Source of the DNA: UBA168 sp011055275
Lineage (GTDB): Archaea > Thermoproteota > Thermoprotei_A > Marsarchaeales > UBA168
Direction: 5' to 3' (one strand)
DNA: 64,000 nt
Assembly: GCA_046635845.1 (NCBI GenBank)
Contig: JAQQXN010000001.1
Within the stretch, counting starts at the first letter, position 1. Each line of letters opens with the position of its first letter. The position numbers and the translations under genes are program-made. The notes below the pieces were generated by a model. The model did not search any database. It was given only the letters and a program-made list of their open reading frames with translations, and had not been told where the DNA came from. Shown here piece after piece: positions 16,997 to 25,131 of this stretch.

Positions 16997-17008
16997 ATAA
17001 AATTAAAA
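16997..17008 (+). promoter_or_regulatory. TATA box deciding the RHH/coiled-coil start
   Basis: The AT-rich element ATAAAATTAAAA is centred about 27 nt before the GTG at 17030, matching the leaderless pattern. It falls inside the longer open frame that begins at 16859, which argues against that upstream ATG. Confidence 0.55.
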
Positions 17009-17029
17009 ATTCTTCTGGGACCCTTATCC

Positions 17030-18808
17030 GTGAAACCGCTAAACGTATACCTTCCGTCGGATATCCGCGCCGCCCTGTCTTCCTCCAGTAAAAATAGCCC
17101 AAGCCTATCCCGTTTTCTGACCGACCGTCTTGGGGAGCTCGCTCGGGACGGGGACTCCTTCCTCCTTCCGGAGGAGGAGGCTGCCATATCAAGGGCCTCA
17201 AAGGAGTACTCAATCCGCCTTAAGCTTCCCGCTTCCCTCAAGAGGGAGCTCGAGGACAGGGCCTCGAGCGAAGGGAGGAGCGCCTCGCGCCTGGCCTGCG
17301 CCCTTCTCATGAACTACGCCCTCAAGGATAGGGACGCGCGCGTTGCGCACTCGGCGCTCTTCAAGGCGTCGAGGGAGGCTATCGAGAAGTTCGTGGAGAC
17401 TGGGGATAAGTCAGCCCTGTCTGTCTCGTCGGCCCCGGTCCACACATGGGAGTCAAGCAATTACGAGGCGCTTGGAAGGCGCTTCTACAACGTCCTCGCC
17501 TCGCTGCAGGGCGAGCAGAGGGTAGCGGAGGCCCTTAGGGAAACGCCGGAGAGGGCATCCGCTATTTTTGACGATTACGAGGAGACCGTGAAGGCGCTCA
17601 TTGAGGACGGCAAGAAGTACCCCGACGCGAAAAAAGAGCTGGAAAGGCTCGGCGAGCAGCTCAAGGGCAAGGATGAGATCGCAGCGCGGCTGCAGGACGC
17701 GAAAAAGCAGCTTCAGCTCGACGCTGCAACGATAAAGCAGAGCGAGAAGTTGGCTGAAACCAGGCGCGTAGAGGTTTTGAGGCTGCTGAAGGAGCGCGAC
17801 AAGGCCCAAAAGAAGCTTCAGACGGTGGACGACCTTCAAGAGAAGCTCAAAGGGGCTCGGGAAAGGATAGCCGAACTTATCCTACTAAGGGACTCCCTTC
17901 AAAGTGAGAACGCCCGGCTACGCTCCAAAGTCAATCGGCAGGCAATCGAACTGAAAGCGAAAGATGAAAAGATAGCCGAGCTCACCAAGCAGCTCGAGAA
18001 TCAAAAAAAGGATGCGGATCTCTTAAATCAAGAGCGCGAAGAATATGAAGAGCAGCTCGAGGACAGGATCTCTGACCTGGAGTCCCAGAAGAACTCCCTC
18101 ATGGAGAACCGCGATTTGGCCGTCCTATGGCTGACAGAGGCGAGGACCCGCTCGCGCCTCGCGGGGGTTGCGGTGGAAGTGCAACGCGGGGAAACCGACG
18201 AAACCCCCTTTGCGGACTTGGCGGCACAGATGGCGGAGATGGGTGAGAAGTTCGCCTGGAAGGCCGGAGAGCTTCAGGAGAGAGCAAACGCCAGCGCCGA
18301 GGCATCCGCGCGCCTTTGGTCCTCCCTTTCCGTCTTCGCGGACCAGAAGGACGCGAAGGAACTCCTGGACAGGGCAAACGAGGGCGTCAAGGGAAAGGTC
18401 TCGGTGAAGCTTGAGGACCAAGTGGCTATGATAAGGGGTTACGACGACAAGCGCAAGCTCGTCCTTGGGTTTGGCTTCGTGAGGTACGCGGCAAACTCCA
18501 TACTGGCGAGGGCCCTAGACGTATACACCAGCGCCCTTTTGCCCAGGGAATATAAGCTGGAGGAGCTCAAGCAGCTTAGATATGAGGCAGCGAACTTCTC
18601 GCTTAACCCCAGGCCTTCGCTCGTACTTCAGGGTGGAATCCGCGTCCCGTCGCTCGTGGAGCTCGTAAAGAAGCAGAACGCAGAGCAGAACTACGCGAAC
18701 CTGGCGTCCCTTTACGGCGATACGGTCGACATTTACACCTACATGATTATGGGACACGTTTCATCGAGGGTTCAAGCGCTTATAGACAGGTTATCAGGCA
18801 AGAGCTGA
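17030..18808 (+). CDS. Tandem ribbon-helix-helix / coiled-coil protein, unknown function
   Basis: I do not recognise a family for this 592-residue protein. Two N-terminal units look like ribbon-helix-helix DNA-binding folds: PLNVYLPSDIRAAL with a following helix (residues 2-40), and SIRLKLPASLKRELEDRASS with SASRLACALLMNYAL (about 61-98). A helical linker follows, then a long heptad-rich coiled coil (about 200-385, Glu, Lys, Gln and Leu rich, with ARLRSKVNRQAIELKAKDEK). The C-terminal 200 residues look folded and mixed alpha, without transmembrane segments. The start is GTG at 17030; an in-frame ATG at 16859 would add 57 poor residues. The architecture suggests a DNA-bridging, partition or nucleoid-associated role; this is inference. 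It follows phased repeats and restriction relics. Confidence 0.75.
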   Translation: MKPLNVYLPSDIRAALSSSSKNSPSLSRFLTDRLGELARDGDSFLLPEEEAAISRASKEYSIRLKLPASLKRELEDRASSEGRSASRLACALLMNYALKDRDARVAHSALFKASREAIEKFVETGDKSALSVSSAPVHTWESSNYEALGRRFYNVLASLQGEQRVAEALRETPERASAIFDDYEETVKALIEDGKKYPDAKKELERLGEQLKGKDEIAARLQDAKKQLQLDAATIKQSEKLAETRRVEVLRLLKERDKAQKKLQTVDDLQEKLKGARERIAELILLRDSLQSENARLRSKVNRQAIELKAKDEKIAELTKQLENQKKDADLLNQEREEYEEQLEDRISDLESQKNSLMENRDLAVLWLTEARTRSRLAGVAVEVQRGETDETPFADLAAQMAEMGEKFAWKAGELQERANASAEASARLWSSLSVFADQKDAKELLDRANEGVKGKVSVKLEDQVAMIRGYDDKRKLVLGFGFVRYAANSILARALDVYTSALLPREYKLEELKQLRYEAANFSLNPRPSLVLQGGIRVPSLVELVKKQNAEQNYANLASLYGDTVDIYTYMIMGHVSSRVQALIDRLSGKS

Positions 18809-18975
18809 TCGCTCTTGTTGGACCTTTGAAAGATGTAGCATCCTCGGCATGTGCGGCACTAACCATAGAAAGGTTCTGCTGGCTGCATCTTTTTCCCATT
18901 ACCGCGATTTCAGCGCCGGCCAGCGATTGAGATCTTCGTAGGGAAAAGCGTATAGGGTTCTATTCTTATCGTCAC

Positions 18976-21588
18976 ATGGGAAGCACGAGTCCAAAAGACG
19001 ATTCGGAGGGCGGCGCCGACGAAAGAGCTGGCGCTAGCCATAGAGAACCGAGCCCAAAGGAACTGGAAAAGCTACCGCTCGAACAAGTCTTGAAGGTTTT
19101 GGACGCGTCTACCGGTGGCCTCACCGACGAAGAGGCACAAAAGAGGCTTTCCAAGTACGGCCCCAACGAGATACCGGAAAAAGAGCAGAACCCGATCTTG
19201 AAGTTCTTATCGTACTTCGTAGAGCCCATGTCCATAGCCATAGAGGTGGCGGCTATCCTATCCGCTTTCTTGGGTAGGTGGGATGACTTCGCGCTAATAA
19301 TCGCTTTGCTCCTCACTAACGTGGTCATCGCCTTCTGGCAGGAGAGGAGCGCTGGAAACGCCGTGAAGGCACTAATGAGCAAGCTCGCCGTTCAGGCCAG
19401 GGTGCTCAGGGACGGCAAGTGGACGACCGTACCGGCGAAATTGCTCGTCCCAGGTGACGTGATTCGGTTGAGGATGGGCGATGTCGTCCCCGCCGATGCG
19501 AGGCTCCTCGATGGCTCCTATCTCAGCGTCGACCAGTCAGCCCTTACCGGCGAGTCCCTCCCAGTCTCAAAGGAAAAAGGAGACGCCGTTTACTCAAGCT
19601 CGCTGGTGAGACAAGGCGAAATGACGGCGGTGGTCACGGGCACGGGGACCAGGACCATGTTCGGAAAGACGGCGACGTTGACCAGCCAAGCGGTTAAGAC
19701 CTCGGGAATGCAGAAGGTGATAAGCAAGGTCCTCTACATACTGGTAGGCTTTGCGGTAGCCCTTGACGCGATAATCCTTGTTGACGGGGTGGTAGTTCAC
19801 ACCCCCTTCCTTGACAGCCTGTTGTTCTCGCTTATCCTGCTCGTGGCGTCGATCCCCATCGCCATGCCGGTCGTGCTGACGGTTACCATGGCGCTGGGGG
19901 CCCTGGAACTTGCAAAGAAAAACGCCATAGTCACCAGGTTTGCCTCCATCGAGGAGCTTTCGGTGATGGACGTGCTCTGCAGCGACAAGACGGGCACCCT
20001 GACTCAGAACAAGATAACCGTGGGGGAGGTGATCCCCTACGGCTCGCACGACGCGAGGGAGGTCCTGCTATACGCTGCGCTAGCGTCAAAGGCTGAGAAC
20101 TTGGACGCCATCGATCAGGCTATATTTGCAAAGGCGCAGGAGGTGGGCGTCACCTCTCAGCTTTCCAACTACGTTCAGGAGGAGTTCGTGCCCTTCGACC
20201 CAGTAAGAAAGAGAACCCAGGCCAAGATCTCAGTCAAGCAGCAGGCCGCGGTCAGGGTCAACGGCTCGGAGTCACTGTCGGGGGCGGGTGGATCTGGGCC
20301 CACGTTCTGGGTGATAAAAGGTGAGCCCAACACCGTGATCTCGATCTGCGGGCCTCAGGCAAAGGGTGCACTGGCGGACGTCGATCGCATGGCCGTGAAG
20401 GGGAACAGGGTGATAGCGGTGGCTACTTCAAGGGACAACAGGGCGTACGAGCTGATCGGCCTTGTGGCGCTTTTCGATCCTTTAAGGGAGGATTCCAGGT
20501 CGACGGTGGAGATGGCGCGCAAGCTGGGCGTTGACGTGAAGATGGTAACGGGCGACAACGCGGCCATAGCCAGGGAGATAGGCAGGCAGATAGGGCTTGA
20601 GGGAGAGGTGCTCACTCATGATCAGCTAGGCACGGCCGACAAGCAGAGGATAGAATCGGCCAGGATATTCGCGCAGGTTTACCCCGAGGACAAGTACGCC
20701 ATAGTTAGGGCGCTCAAGGGCAATGGCCACACGGTTGGCATGACGGGAGACGGCGTCAACGACGCTCCCGCGCTGAAAGAGGCCCAGGTGGGGATCGCGG
20801 TTTACGGGGCTACCGACGTGGCGAAAAACGCGGCTGACCTGGTGCTCTCAGCGCCGGGGCTCTCGGTCATCGTGGATGCCGTTATGGAGGGAAGGAGGAC
20901 CTTTCAGAAGATGCTGAGCTACGTGCTCTACAGGGTGACCGAAACCGTCAGGATCTTGGTCTTCATAACGGCGGTGATCTTGGCGTGGCACTTCTATCCC
21001 ATCACCGCCCTAATGCTCGTGCTCCTTGCCCTGCTCAACGATCTCCCGATAATCGCCGTATCAACCGACAAGGTCAGGCCATCGAATAGGCCCGAGATAT
21101 GGGATATGAAGTACGTCGCAGGCCTGTCGAGCACGTTGGGCCTCATGGGCGCGGGAGAGACGATCCTGCTGATCTACTTGTCGTTTCTGTTCCACGTAAG
21201 TCTTGTGGTTATCCCCACGATCGTGTTCTTGAAGCTCATAGTGTCAGGGCACTTCACCATGTTCGTGACCAGAGATAGGTCCGCCTTTTGGCGCCACCCG
21301 CCAAGCTTCGCGCTTTTCCTCGCTCTCATATCAACGATGGTGGTGGGCTACTTCCTGGGAGCGTTGGGCCTTGGCATGGCACCAATTGGATGGTACGTGG
21401 CTGCTCTGGTGGTTGGCTACGCGTTCTTCTGGTTCCTAGTCGAGGACGGCCTCAGGATGGTTTACGATAGGGTGCTTGCCGCGGTTTCTAAGCCAAAGCC
21501 CAGGAAGCCGATACTTCCGTCCGCCAACCTCCCGTTCCATGAGGTATCCCCTTGCTCAAGTCAACGGGCGCGTTGTCAAGCCTTATGA
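18976..21588 (+). CDS. P-type (IIIA) plasma-membrane proton ATPase
   Basis: This 870-residue P-type ATPase resembles plasma-membrane H+-ATPases and would pump protons out of the cell, useful in acid. Domains in order: an N-terminal region with LTDEEAQKRLSKYGPNEIPE; actuator motif LTGES (Thr191); SIPIAMPVVLTVTMALGAL in helix 4; the phosphorylated Asp337 in CSDKTGTLTQNK; a nucleotide-binding domain; GDGVNDAPALKEAQVG (from 591); and six C-terminal helices. The helix-4 PIAMP sequence and lack of metal-binding domains favour protons over heavy metals. The extreme C-terminus (SPCSSQRARCQAL) is unusual and may be a read-on tail. TATA-like GCGTATAGGG near 18948-18957 precedes the ATG. Confidence 0.93.
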   Translation: MGSTSPKDDSEGGADERAGASHREPSPKELEKLPLEQVLKVLDASTGGLTDEEAQKRLSKYGPNEIPEKEQNPILKFLSYFVEPMSIAIEVAAILSAFLGRWDDFALIIALLLTNVVIAFWQERSAGNAVKALMSKLAVQARVLRDGKWTTVPAKLLVPGDVIRLRMGDVVPADARLLDGSYLSVDQSALTGESLPVSKEKGDAVYSSSLVRQGEMTAVVTGTGTRTMFGKTATLTSQAVKTSGMQKVISKVLYILVGFAVALDAIILVDGVVVHTPFLDSLLFSLILLVASIPIAMPVVLTVTMALGALELAKKNAIVTRFASIEELSVMDVLCSDKTGTLTQNKITVGEVIPYGSHDAREVLLYAALASKAENLDAIDQAIFAKAQEVGVTSQLSNYVQEEFVPFDPVRKRTQAKISVKQQAAVRVNGSESLSGAGGSGPTFWVIKGEPNTVISICGPQAKGALADVDRMAVKGNRVIAVATSRDNRAYELIGLVALFDPLREDSRSTVEMARKLGVDVKMVTGDNAAIAREIGRQIGLEGEVLTHDQLGTADKQRIESARIFAQVYPEDKYAIVRALKGNGHTVGMTGDGVNDAPALKEAQVGIAVYGATDVAKNAADLVLSAPGLSVIVDAVMEGRRTFQKMLSYVLYRVTETVRILVFITAVILAWHFYPITALMLVLLALLNDLPIIAVSTDKVRPSNRPEIWDMKYVAGLSSTLGLMGAGETILLIYLSFLFHVSLVVIPTIVFLKLIVSGHFTMFVTRDRSAFWRHPPSFALFLALISTMVVGYFLGALGLGMAPIGWYVAALVVGYAFFWFLVEDGLRMVYDRVLAAVSKPKPRKPILPSANLPFHEVSPCSSQRARCQAL

Positions 21589-21941
21589 GGACGTGGGTGC
21601 GATCGCGGCTCCAATCCCTAAACGTGTACACCTCCTCCACGATTTCAAAAGCATGGGGAAGAAGCTTCTCGTTAGCAAACCGCATAGGAAAGGCCTTCCC
21701 TTGTTTGCCCTTGTTGGCCTTCCTACATTCTTCCAGGACCCTTGGGCCCTGGCGTCAAGCAGGAAGATTACCTCCCTTAACGAGCTCCTTTTGCTGAGAA
21801 CGAGGATCACGTCTATGGCTATTATCCTTAGCTGCCACCTTTTAGAGCTGCTGGCTCCATTGGCTCTGACCACCGCTTGTTTCGGATACTGAAGGCTCTC
21901 TCAGGAATTTTTTAAAAATCTAGCGCCAGTTTTAGCTGAAT
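21589..21941. other. Intergenic region with possible degraded gene on minus strand
   Basis: Minus-strand frames give two overlapping protein-like pieces, LREVIFLLDARAQ and, in another frame, LEECRKANKGKQGKAFPMRF followed by NEKLLPHAFEIVEEVY. They vaguely resemble the N-terminus of IS5-like transposases with one frameshift, but I cannot establish this. No intact gene is supported. Confidence 0.3.
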
Positions 21942-22337
21942 CTAATCCAGATTCATTTCTATGCAGCTGCTTATGATCTTATTTACTGTTGCGTCAAAAT
22001 CTGAAACTGGGCTTTCAAGGCCGTGCCTGTTTGCAGCGTATTCCATTTTGCTGTAAACTACCTGCGTGGCTCCATGTCCTTTGTCATACACCAGTATCCT
22101 GCTGGGAAGGTCAATGGCCAGCGTCGGCCTTTTGAGCATCAGAGCAGTTCCGGCTTTTGGGTTTCCAAAAAGCAACACCTTTGTATCCGGCATTTCTAGG
22201 CCGACCTCCCTTGCGGCCTTTGCATGGTCGATGATCGTGAAAACAACGAACCCGTTTTTCCTTAAAACATCAATGAGGCATTCTATGGCATCAGATACGC
22301 TGCGATCTGTGCCATAAATAACCAAACCGTTGGTCAT
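21942..22337 (-). CDS. DUF302-domain protein
   Basis: This 131-residue protein matches DUF302, a small alpha/beta domain: FVVFTIIDHAKAAREVGLEM, TKVLLFGNPKAGTALMLKRP and AIDLPSRILVYDK in order. DUF302 proteins are widespread, often near sulfur, redox or metal genes, and lack an established biochemical role. I chose the ATG at 22337; the longer open frame to 22487 runs into the MITE on the upstream side and its extra residues do not fit the domain. A TATA-like AAACTTAAATCC on this strand (22410-22421) could give a leader of about 50 nt. Two TauE operons elsewhere in the window make a sulfur link conceivable. Confidence 0.7.
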   Translation of the reverse strand: MTNGLVIYGTDRSVSDAIECLIDVLRKNGFVVFTIIDHAKAAREVGLEMPDTKVLLFGNPKAGTALMLKRPTLAIDLPSRILVYDKGHGATQVVYSKMEYAANRHGLESPVSDFDATVNKIISSCIEMNLD

Positions 22338-22433
22338 GGATTTTTTCTGGTGTGGCGCCAAGACACTTACGTCATCTCCGTTGCGCGTGATTAAACGAAG
22401 CGTCTCCCTGGATTTAAGTTTTTGGCCAATCTT

Positions 22434-22583
22434 ACTTCGTTGCATAAATCTCAGAGAATTTAGCGGCCACGGGTTTTTAATGAGCAAAAAGGGAAGAAAA
22501 TCTGAAATCCCTTATGAAATTTGATTTTTTGTAAAGTTCGTAAGGGACTTCATGGGGCGGTTCTCGAGCTATGCAACAAAGCA
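22434..22583. mobile_element. MITE copy 2, diverged
   Basis: This element of about 150 bp aligns with the copy at 15429-15579. Shared blocks include ATGAGCAAAAAGGGA versus ATGAGGAAAAACCGG, TGATTTTTTG versus CGATTTATTG, and GGTTCTCGAGCTATGCAACA versus CAGTTCTCGAATTATTCAAC. Its ends are CGTTGCATAA on the left and TATGCAACAA on the right, so TTGCATA is inverted at both tips. No clear target duplication remains, which fits an older insertion. It lies just upstream of the DUF302 gene. It carries no coding frame. Confidence 0.6.
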
Positions 22584-22648
22584 GGTTCAAGTCCGCTGGG
22601 ACTACACAGAGCGTTAATCGTGTGTTTTTTCTGCTTATATGAGCTTAT

Positions 22649-22806
22649 TTAAATGGTTTGAAAATAAACAAACGCAGCGGTAATGAAGAGGATAAGGCTA
22701 ACTAGGTAGTCAAAATAGGCCGGGTTCAGCCGTCTGAGCGCGAACCCTGTTGCAAGCGAGGCAGCAGCTACGACCGCCAGCAGCGAAGCAATACCGGCTG
22801 ATGTAA
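22649..22806 (-). pseudogene. Truncated 3' end of a membrane-protein gene
   Basis: The minus-strand frame reads TSAGIASLLAVVAAASLATG, FALRRLNPAYFDYLVSL and ILFITAAFVYFQTI before a TAA at 22649-22651. Two hydrophobic helices are separated by a basic, aromatic loop. It is the C-terminus of a polytopic membrane protein of unknown family. The 5' side is cut exactly where an IS200/IS605-like end begins (about 22803), so insertion of that element probably broke the gene. Confidence 0.5.
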
Positions 22807-23040
22807 ACTACCCCGGTCTTGCGGACGGGGCTTTGGGGTTTCCAGTGGCCATCGCGGCGCACCTTCATCTCCCCTTCGGGGTGTTTACTTACTTACGTAC
22901 GTACCCCAGACCCATGCCTCTCCTTAAGGCACCGGCTACTTGCGGTCGCGTTGAGGTCGCGGTTGCAGGGGAACATCCGCAAATTTTTTACTCATGTGTG
23001 CGTTTAGACTTGACCTCGTCCTTACGGGCGGGGTCTCTGG
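22803..23040 (-). mobile_element. IS200/IS605-like debris: tnpB 3' scrap and hairpin ends
   Basis: On the minus strand the frame FPCNRDLNATASSRCLKERH ending GSGVRT-stop (stop 22893-22895) resembles the extreme C-terminus of TnpB, where RDxNA follows the zinc finger. It is followed by a hairpin at 22810-22830 (ACCCCGGTCTTGCGGACGGGG with one internal mismatch), typical of subterminal hairpins of this family. A second such hairpin, CCTCGTCCTTACGGGCGGGG, lies at about 23013-23032. No TnpA and no complete TnpB remain. TnpB is an RNA-guided nuclease in intact elements. Identification rests on the combination of scrap and hairpins. Confidence 0.5.
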
Positions 23041-23116
23041 TGAGAAAAGATGAACAGGAATGGGCCAGCCATAACACGGTTATGCCAAATACGTCAATAA
23101 GTGTTGCCGATTTTTA

Positions 23117-23252
23117 AATTATTGCATAATTCCAGAGAGAAGCTCTAGCGCGTGGGATAAGTATGGTTAGAGCTCTTTGTCTGCATACCATTGTGGCTCT
23201 AACCACCATTTATTTCTCTCTCCCGAAAGCTCTCTCAGAAATTGCGCAGCGA
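23117..23252. repeat. Possible third small inverted-repeat element
   Basis: Imperfect inverted ends (TTGCATAATTCCAGAGAG near 23123 and, inverted, TTGCGCAATTTCTGAGAG near 23250) bracket about 130 bp. Inside is a perfect 10-bp inverted repeat, TGGTTAGAGC at 23164-23173 and GCTCTAACCA at 23196-23205. The tip TTGCATAA recalls MITE copy 2. The right part overlaps the 3' end of the toxin gene, so this may be coincidence. Confidence 0.3.
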
Positions 23253-23705
23253 TTCAAGTACTCTTACGCTTGCGGGGGGATAATGAGCACGCTCTTCTCG
23301 CCCCAGCCAAATGGTCTCGGGAAAATCACGGAAATGCGCGTCTCGGGTCAGCACCTTGCCCCCGATCTCTCTTGCGATTGCCAAAATGGCCGCGTCGAAG
23401 AGGCTGGGATCGCCTAGTCTCTTTTCTTTGGCCATTGCGGCGAGCTCGAAATAGCATTTGGTGGCCAGCAGCGCGGTCTTCTCGCCAACCCCTGCTATCC
23501 TTGAGGTGCGTACCACGTGGTCAAGCAACTCCTCGCCCTCTTTTTCGTTGAGGCCTTCCCTTGCGAATTTCCTCGCCAGCTCCGCGAGCACGAGGTCCGG
23601 GATCATCAGCTCATCTGCGTGTCCCATTACCTCGAGGGCTGTTTTGCCCTTATCGCCGCCGCGGAATACCTCTACCCAGGCGTATGAATCGACGACGATC
23701 TTCAC
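23235..23705 (-). CDS. vapC: VapC-type PIN-domain toxin (ribonuclease)
   Basis: This is a 156-residue PIN-domain endoribonuclease. The acidic residues that bind Mg2+ are in place: Asp6 in VVDSYAW, Glu42 in LAELARKF, Asp104 in SLFDAAILAIAR and Asp122 in VLTRDAHF. VapC toxins cut tRNA or rRNA when freed from their antitoxin; archaeal members are numerous and linked to stress response. The GTG start at 23705 lies inside the 3' end of the vapB frame, an overlap of 56 nt that implies translational coupling. The C-terminal tail after residue 130 is longer than usual. Confidence 0.88.
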   Translation of the reverse strand: MKIVVDSYAWVEVFRGGDKGKTALEVMGHADELMIPDLVLAELARKFAREGLNEKEGEELLDHVVRTSRIAGVGEKTALLATKCYFELAAMAKEKRLGDPSLFDAAILAIAREIGGKVLTRDAHFRDFPETIWLGREERAHYPPASVRVLESLRNF

Positions 23706-23898
23706 CGCGATCTTCCTCTGAGAATGGCCTCAGCTTTTCCCGGGCCGCCCCGAAGGCGCTGGATAAGAGCAACCTGTGTCTCTCCTCGATCAGGGCGAGT
23801 ATGACGTCATTCATCGTGGTGGAGCCGGTTTCAGCTCTCAGTTTTTTGAGCTCTTCCAAGGTGCGCTTCGAGATTTTTACGATGGTTTCTTGGGTCAT
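23650..23898 (-). CDS. vapB: VapB-type antitoxin
   Basis: This 82-residue protein begins with a ribbon-helix-helix-like unit: TIVKISKRTLEELKKLRAET with GSTTMNDVILALIEERHR. It continues with a charged tail (FSEEDRGEDRRRF) suited to wrap the toxin. Such antitoxins neutralise VapC and repress their own promoter. The palindrome TATACCGGTATA lies on the promoter upstream, and vapC follows with a 56-nt overlap. ATG at 23898 is about 23 nt downstream of the TATA-containing palindrome. Confidence 0.8.
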   Translation of the reverse strand: MTQETIVKISKRTLEELKKLRAETGSTTMNDVILALIEERHRLLLSSAFGAAREKLRPFSEEDRGEDRRRFIRLGRGIPRRR

Positions 23899-23916
23899 AG
23901 TTATATCATATTAATT

Positions 23917-23928
23917 TATACCGGTATA
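23917..23928. promoter_or_regulatory. Palindromic operator over the vapBC promoter
   Basis: TATACCGGTATA is a perfect 12-bp palindrome within AT-rich flanks and overlaps the TATA element of vapBC. It is well placed for autorepression by the RHH antitoxin. Confidence 0.5.
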
Positions 23929-24261
23929 TAAATATATTTTAATAGCGTTATTTGCGGTATATGTTTTTGAATGGTAGCCCAGGGGCTGCAACTTTGATCG
24001 GTGTAATATACTCGCATGCGAGCCGAAGTTTAGAAGCTACCCGCGACGGACGGCCGCCTCGGATTTGAATACGGCTGTAGTTTAGGAGGATTAAATCTTC
24101 AAAAGTAGGGGAAATATCTCGCGGATAGCTCAAGCGTACCTCATCTATATCATAAGGGGCGGGTAGAGCTCTGGGATAGGGGCATCGATTTTCGGGTAGG
24201 ATTTATCCAACAAAGCACGAGTAGCACATCGTTTATATGGGAGGGTGCGCAAGATGATGTC
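23929..24261. other. Intergenic region between vapBC and TauE operon
   Basis: No supported gene. A perfect palindrome, CTCGCATGCGAG, lies at 24011-24022. A TATA-like GTTTATATG (24230-24238) serves the next gene. Confidence 0.45.
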
Positions 24262-25131
24262 TTGTATCAGATGCTTACGTTCATCGAAATGCTCGCTGCA
24301 AGCGTGATAGCTGGCTTCATAGGGGCTCTCACGGGGCTTGGCGGAGGTACGGTACTCGTGCCAATATACACGATATTGATGGGCATGCCGATAATATACG
24401 CCGTAGGTGCAAGCCTGATTTCAACGATAGCAACGTCAAGCGGCTCGGCATCGGCCTACGTGAAAGAAGGGATAACGAACATAAGGATAGGCATTTCGTT
24501 AGAGATTGCCACGACCTTTGGGGCCATAGTTGGGTCACTAACCGTCGTTACGATTTATCGGTATGGGCTCGCTTACATAATATACATAGTTTTTGGTGCC
24601 GTGCTTTTGTTCTCTCTTTACCCGACTTACAAAAGAATATCGCCAAGACCTTGGACCCCTATCCGCAAGCCAGATAAAACTACCAAAATATTCAACCTAT
24701 ATGGCGAGTATTACGATGAGGTTAGGAAGACCAACGTGAAGTATTACGGCGTTAGGTGGTGGCTTGGCCTTATCGTTATGTTTATGGCTGGTTTCATATC
24801 GGGCCTTCTGGGAATCGGCTCCGGCGCGCTGAAGGTTCTGGGCATGGACGCTGCCATGGGCCTCCCCATAAAGGTTACTACTACCACAAGCAATTTCATG
24901 ATCGGCGTCACGGCTGCTACTAGCAGCGGGATTTACTGGGTTAATGGCTACATTCAACCGTTCATAGCCGCTCCCACGGCAATAGGAGTTCTTGTGGGAT
25001 CGCTGCTTGGTACAAGAGCTCTTGTTCGCATGAAGGGGCGGAACATAAGGATCATCTTTCTCATAATACTTGGGATCCTGGGGGTTGAGATGATATTTCG
25101 CGGCTTGGGACTTATGGGGTGGTCCATATGA
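24262..25131 (+). CDS. TauE/SafE-family permease (second copy)
   Basis: This 289-residue TSUP-family permease has about eight helices and the paired glycine-rich signatures GALTGLGGGTVLVPIY and GLLGIGSGALKVLGM. A hydrophilic insert of about 45 residues (RISPRPWTPIRKPDKTTKIF onward) separates the halves. The family exports sulfite and related anions or takes up small organic acids. It is followed, with an ATGA overlap, by a DUF1634 membrane protein, a pairing often seen for this family. TATA-like GTTTATATG at 24230-24238 supports TTG at 24262 or ATG at 24271 as start. Confidence 0.85.
   Translation: MYQMLTFIEMLAASVIAGFIGALTGLGGGTVLVPIYTILMGMPIIYAVGASLISTIATSSGSASAYVKEGITNIRIGISLEIATTFGAIVGSLTVVTIYRYGLAYIIYIVFGAVLLFSLYPTYKRISPRPWTPIRKPDKTTKIFNLYGEYYDEVRKTNVKYYGVRWWLGLIVMFMAGFISGLLGIGSGALKVLGMDAAMGLPIKVTTTTSNFMIGVTAATSSGIYWVNGYIQPFIAAPTAIGVLVGSLLGTRALVRMKGRNIRIIFLIILGILGVEMIFRGLGLMGWSI

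Noticed and set aside
16859..17029. N-terminal extension of the RHH/coiled-coil protein from ATG 16859
   Set aside because: The first codons lie within the repeat tract and the TATA box lies inside this stretch; residues do not look domain-like.
21583..21892. Intact gene after the P-type ATPase
   Set aside because: Frames on both strands overlap without a consistent coding signal; at most a frameshifted transposase-like relic.
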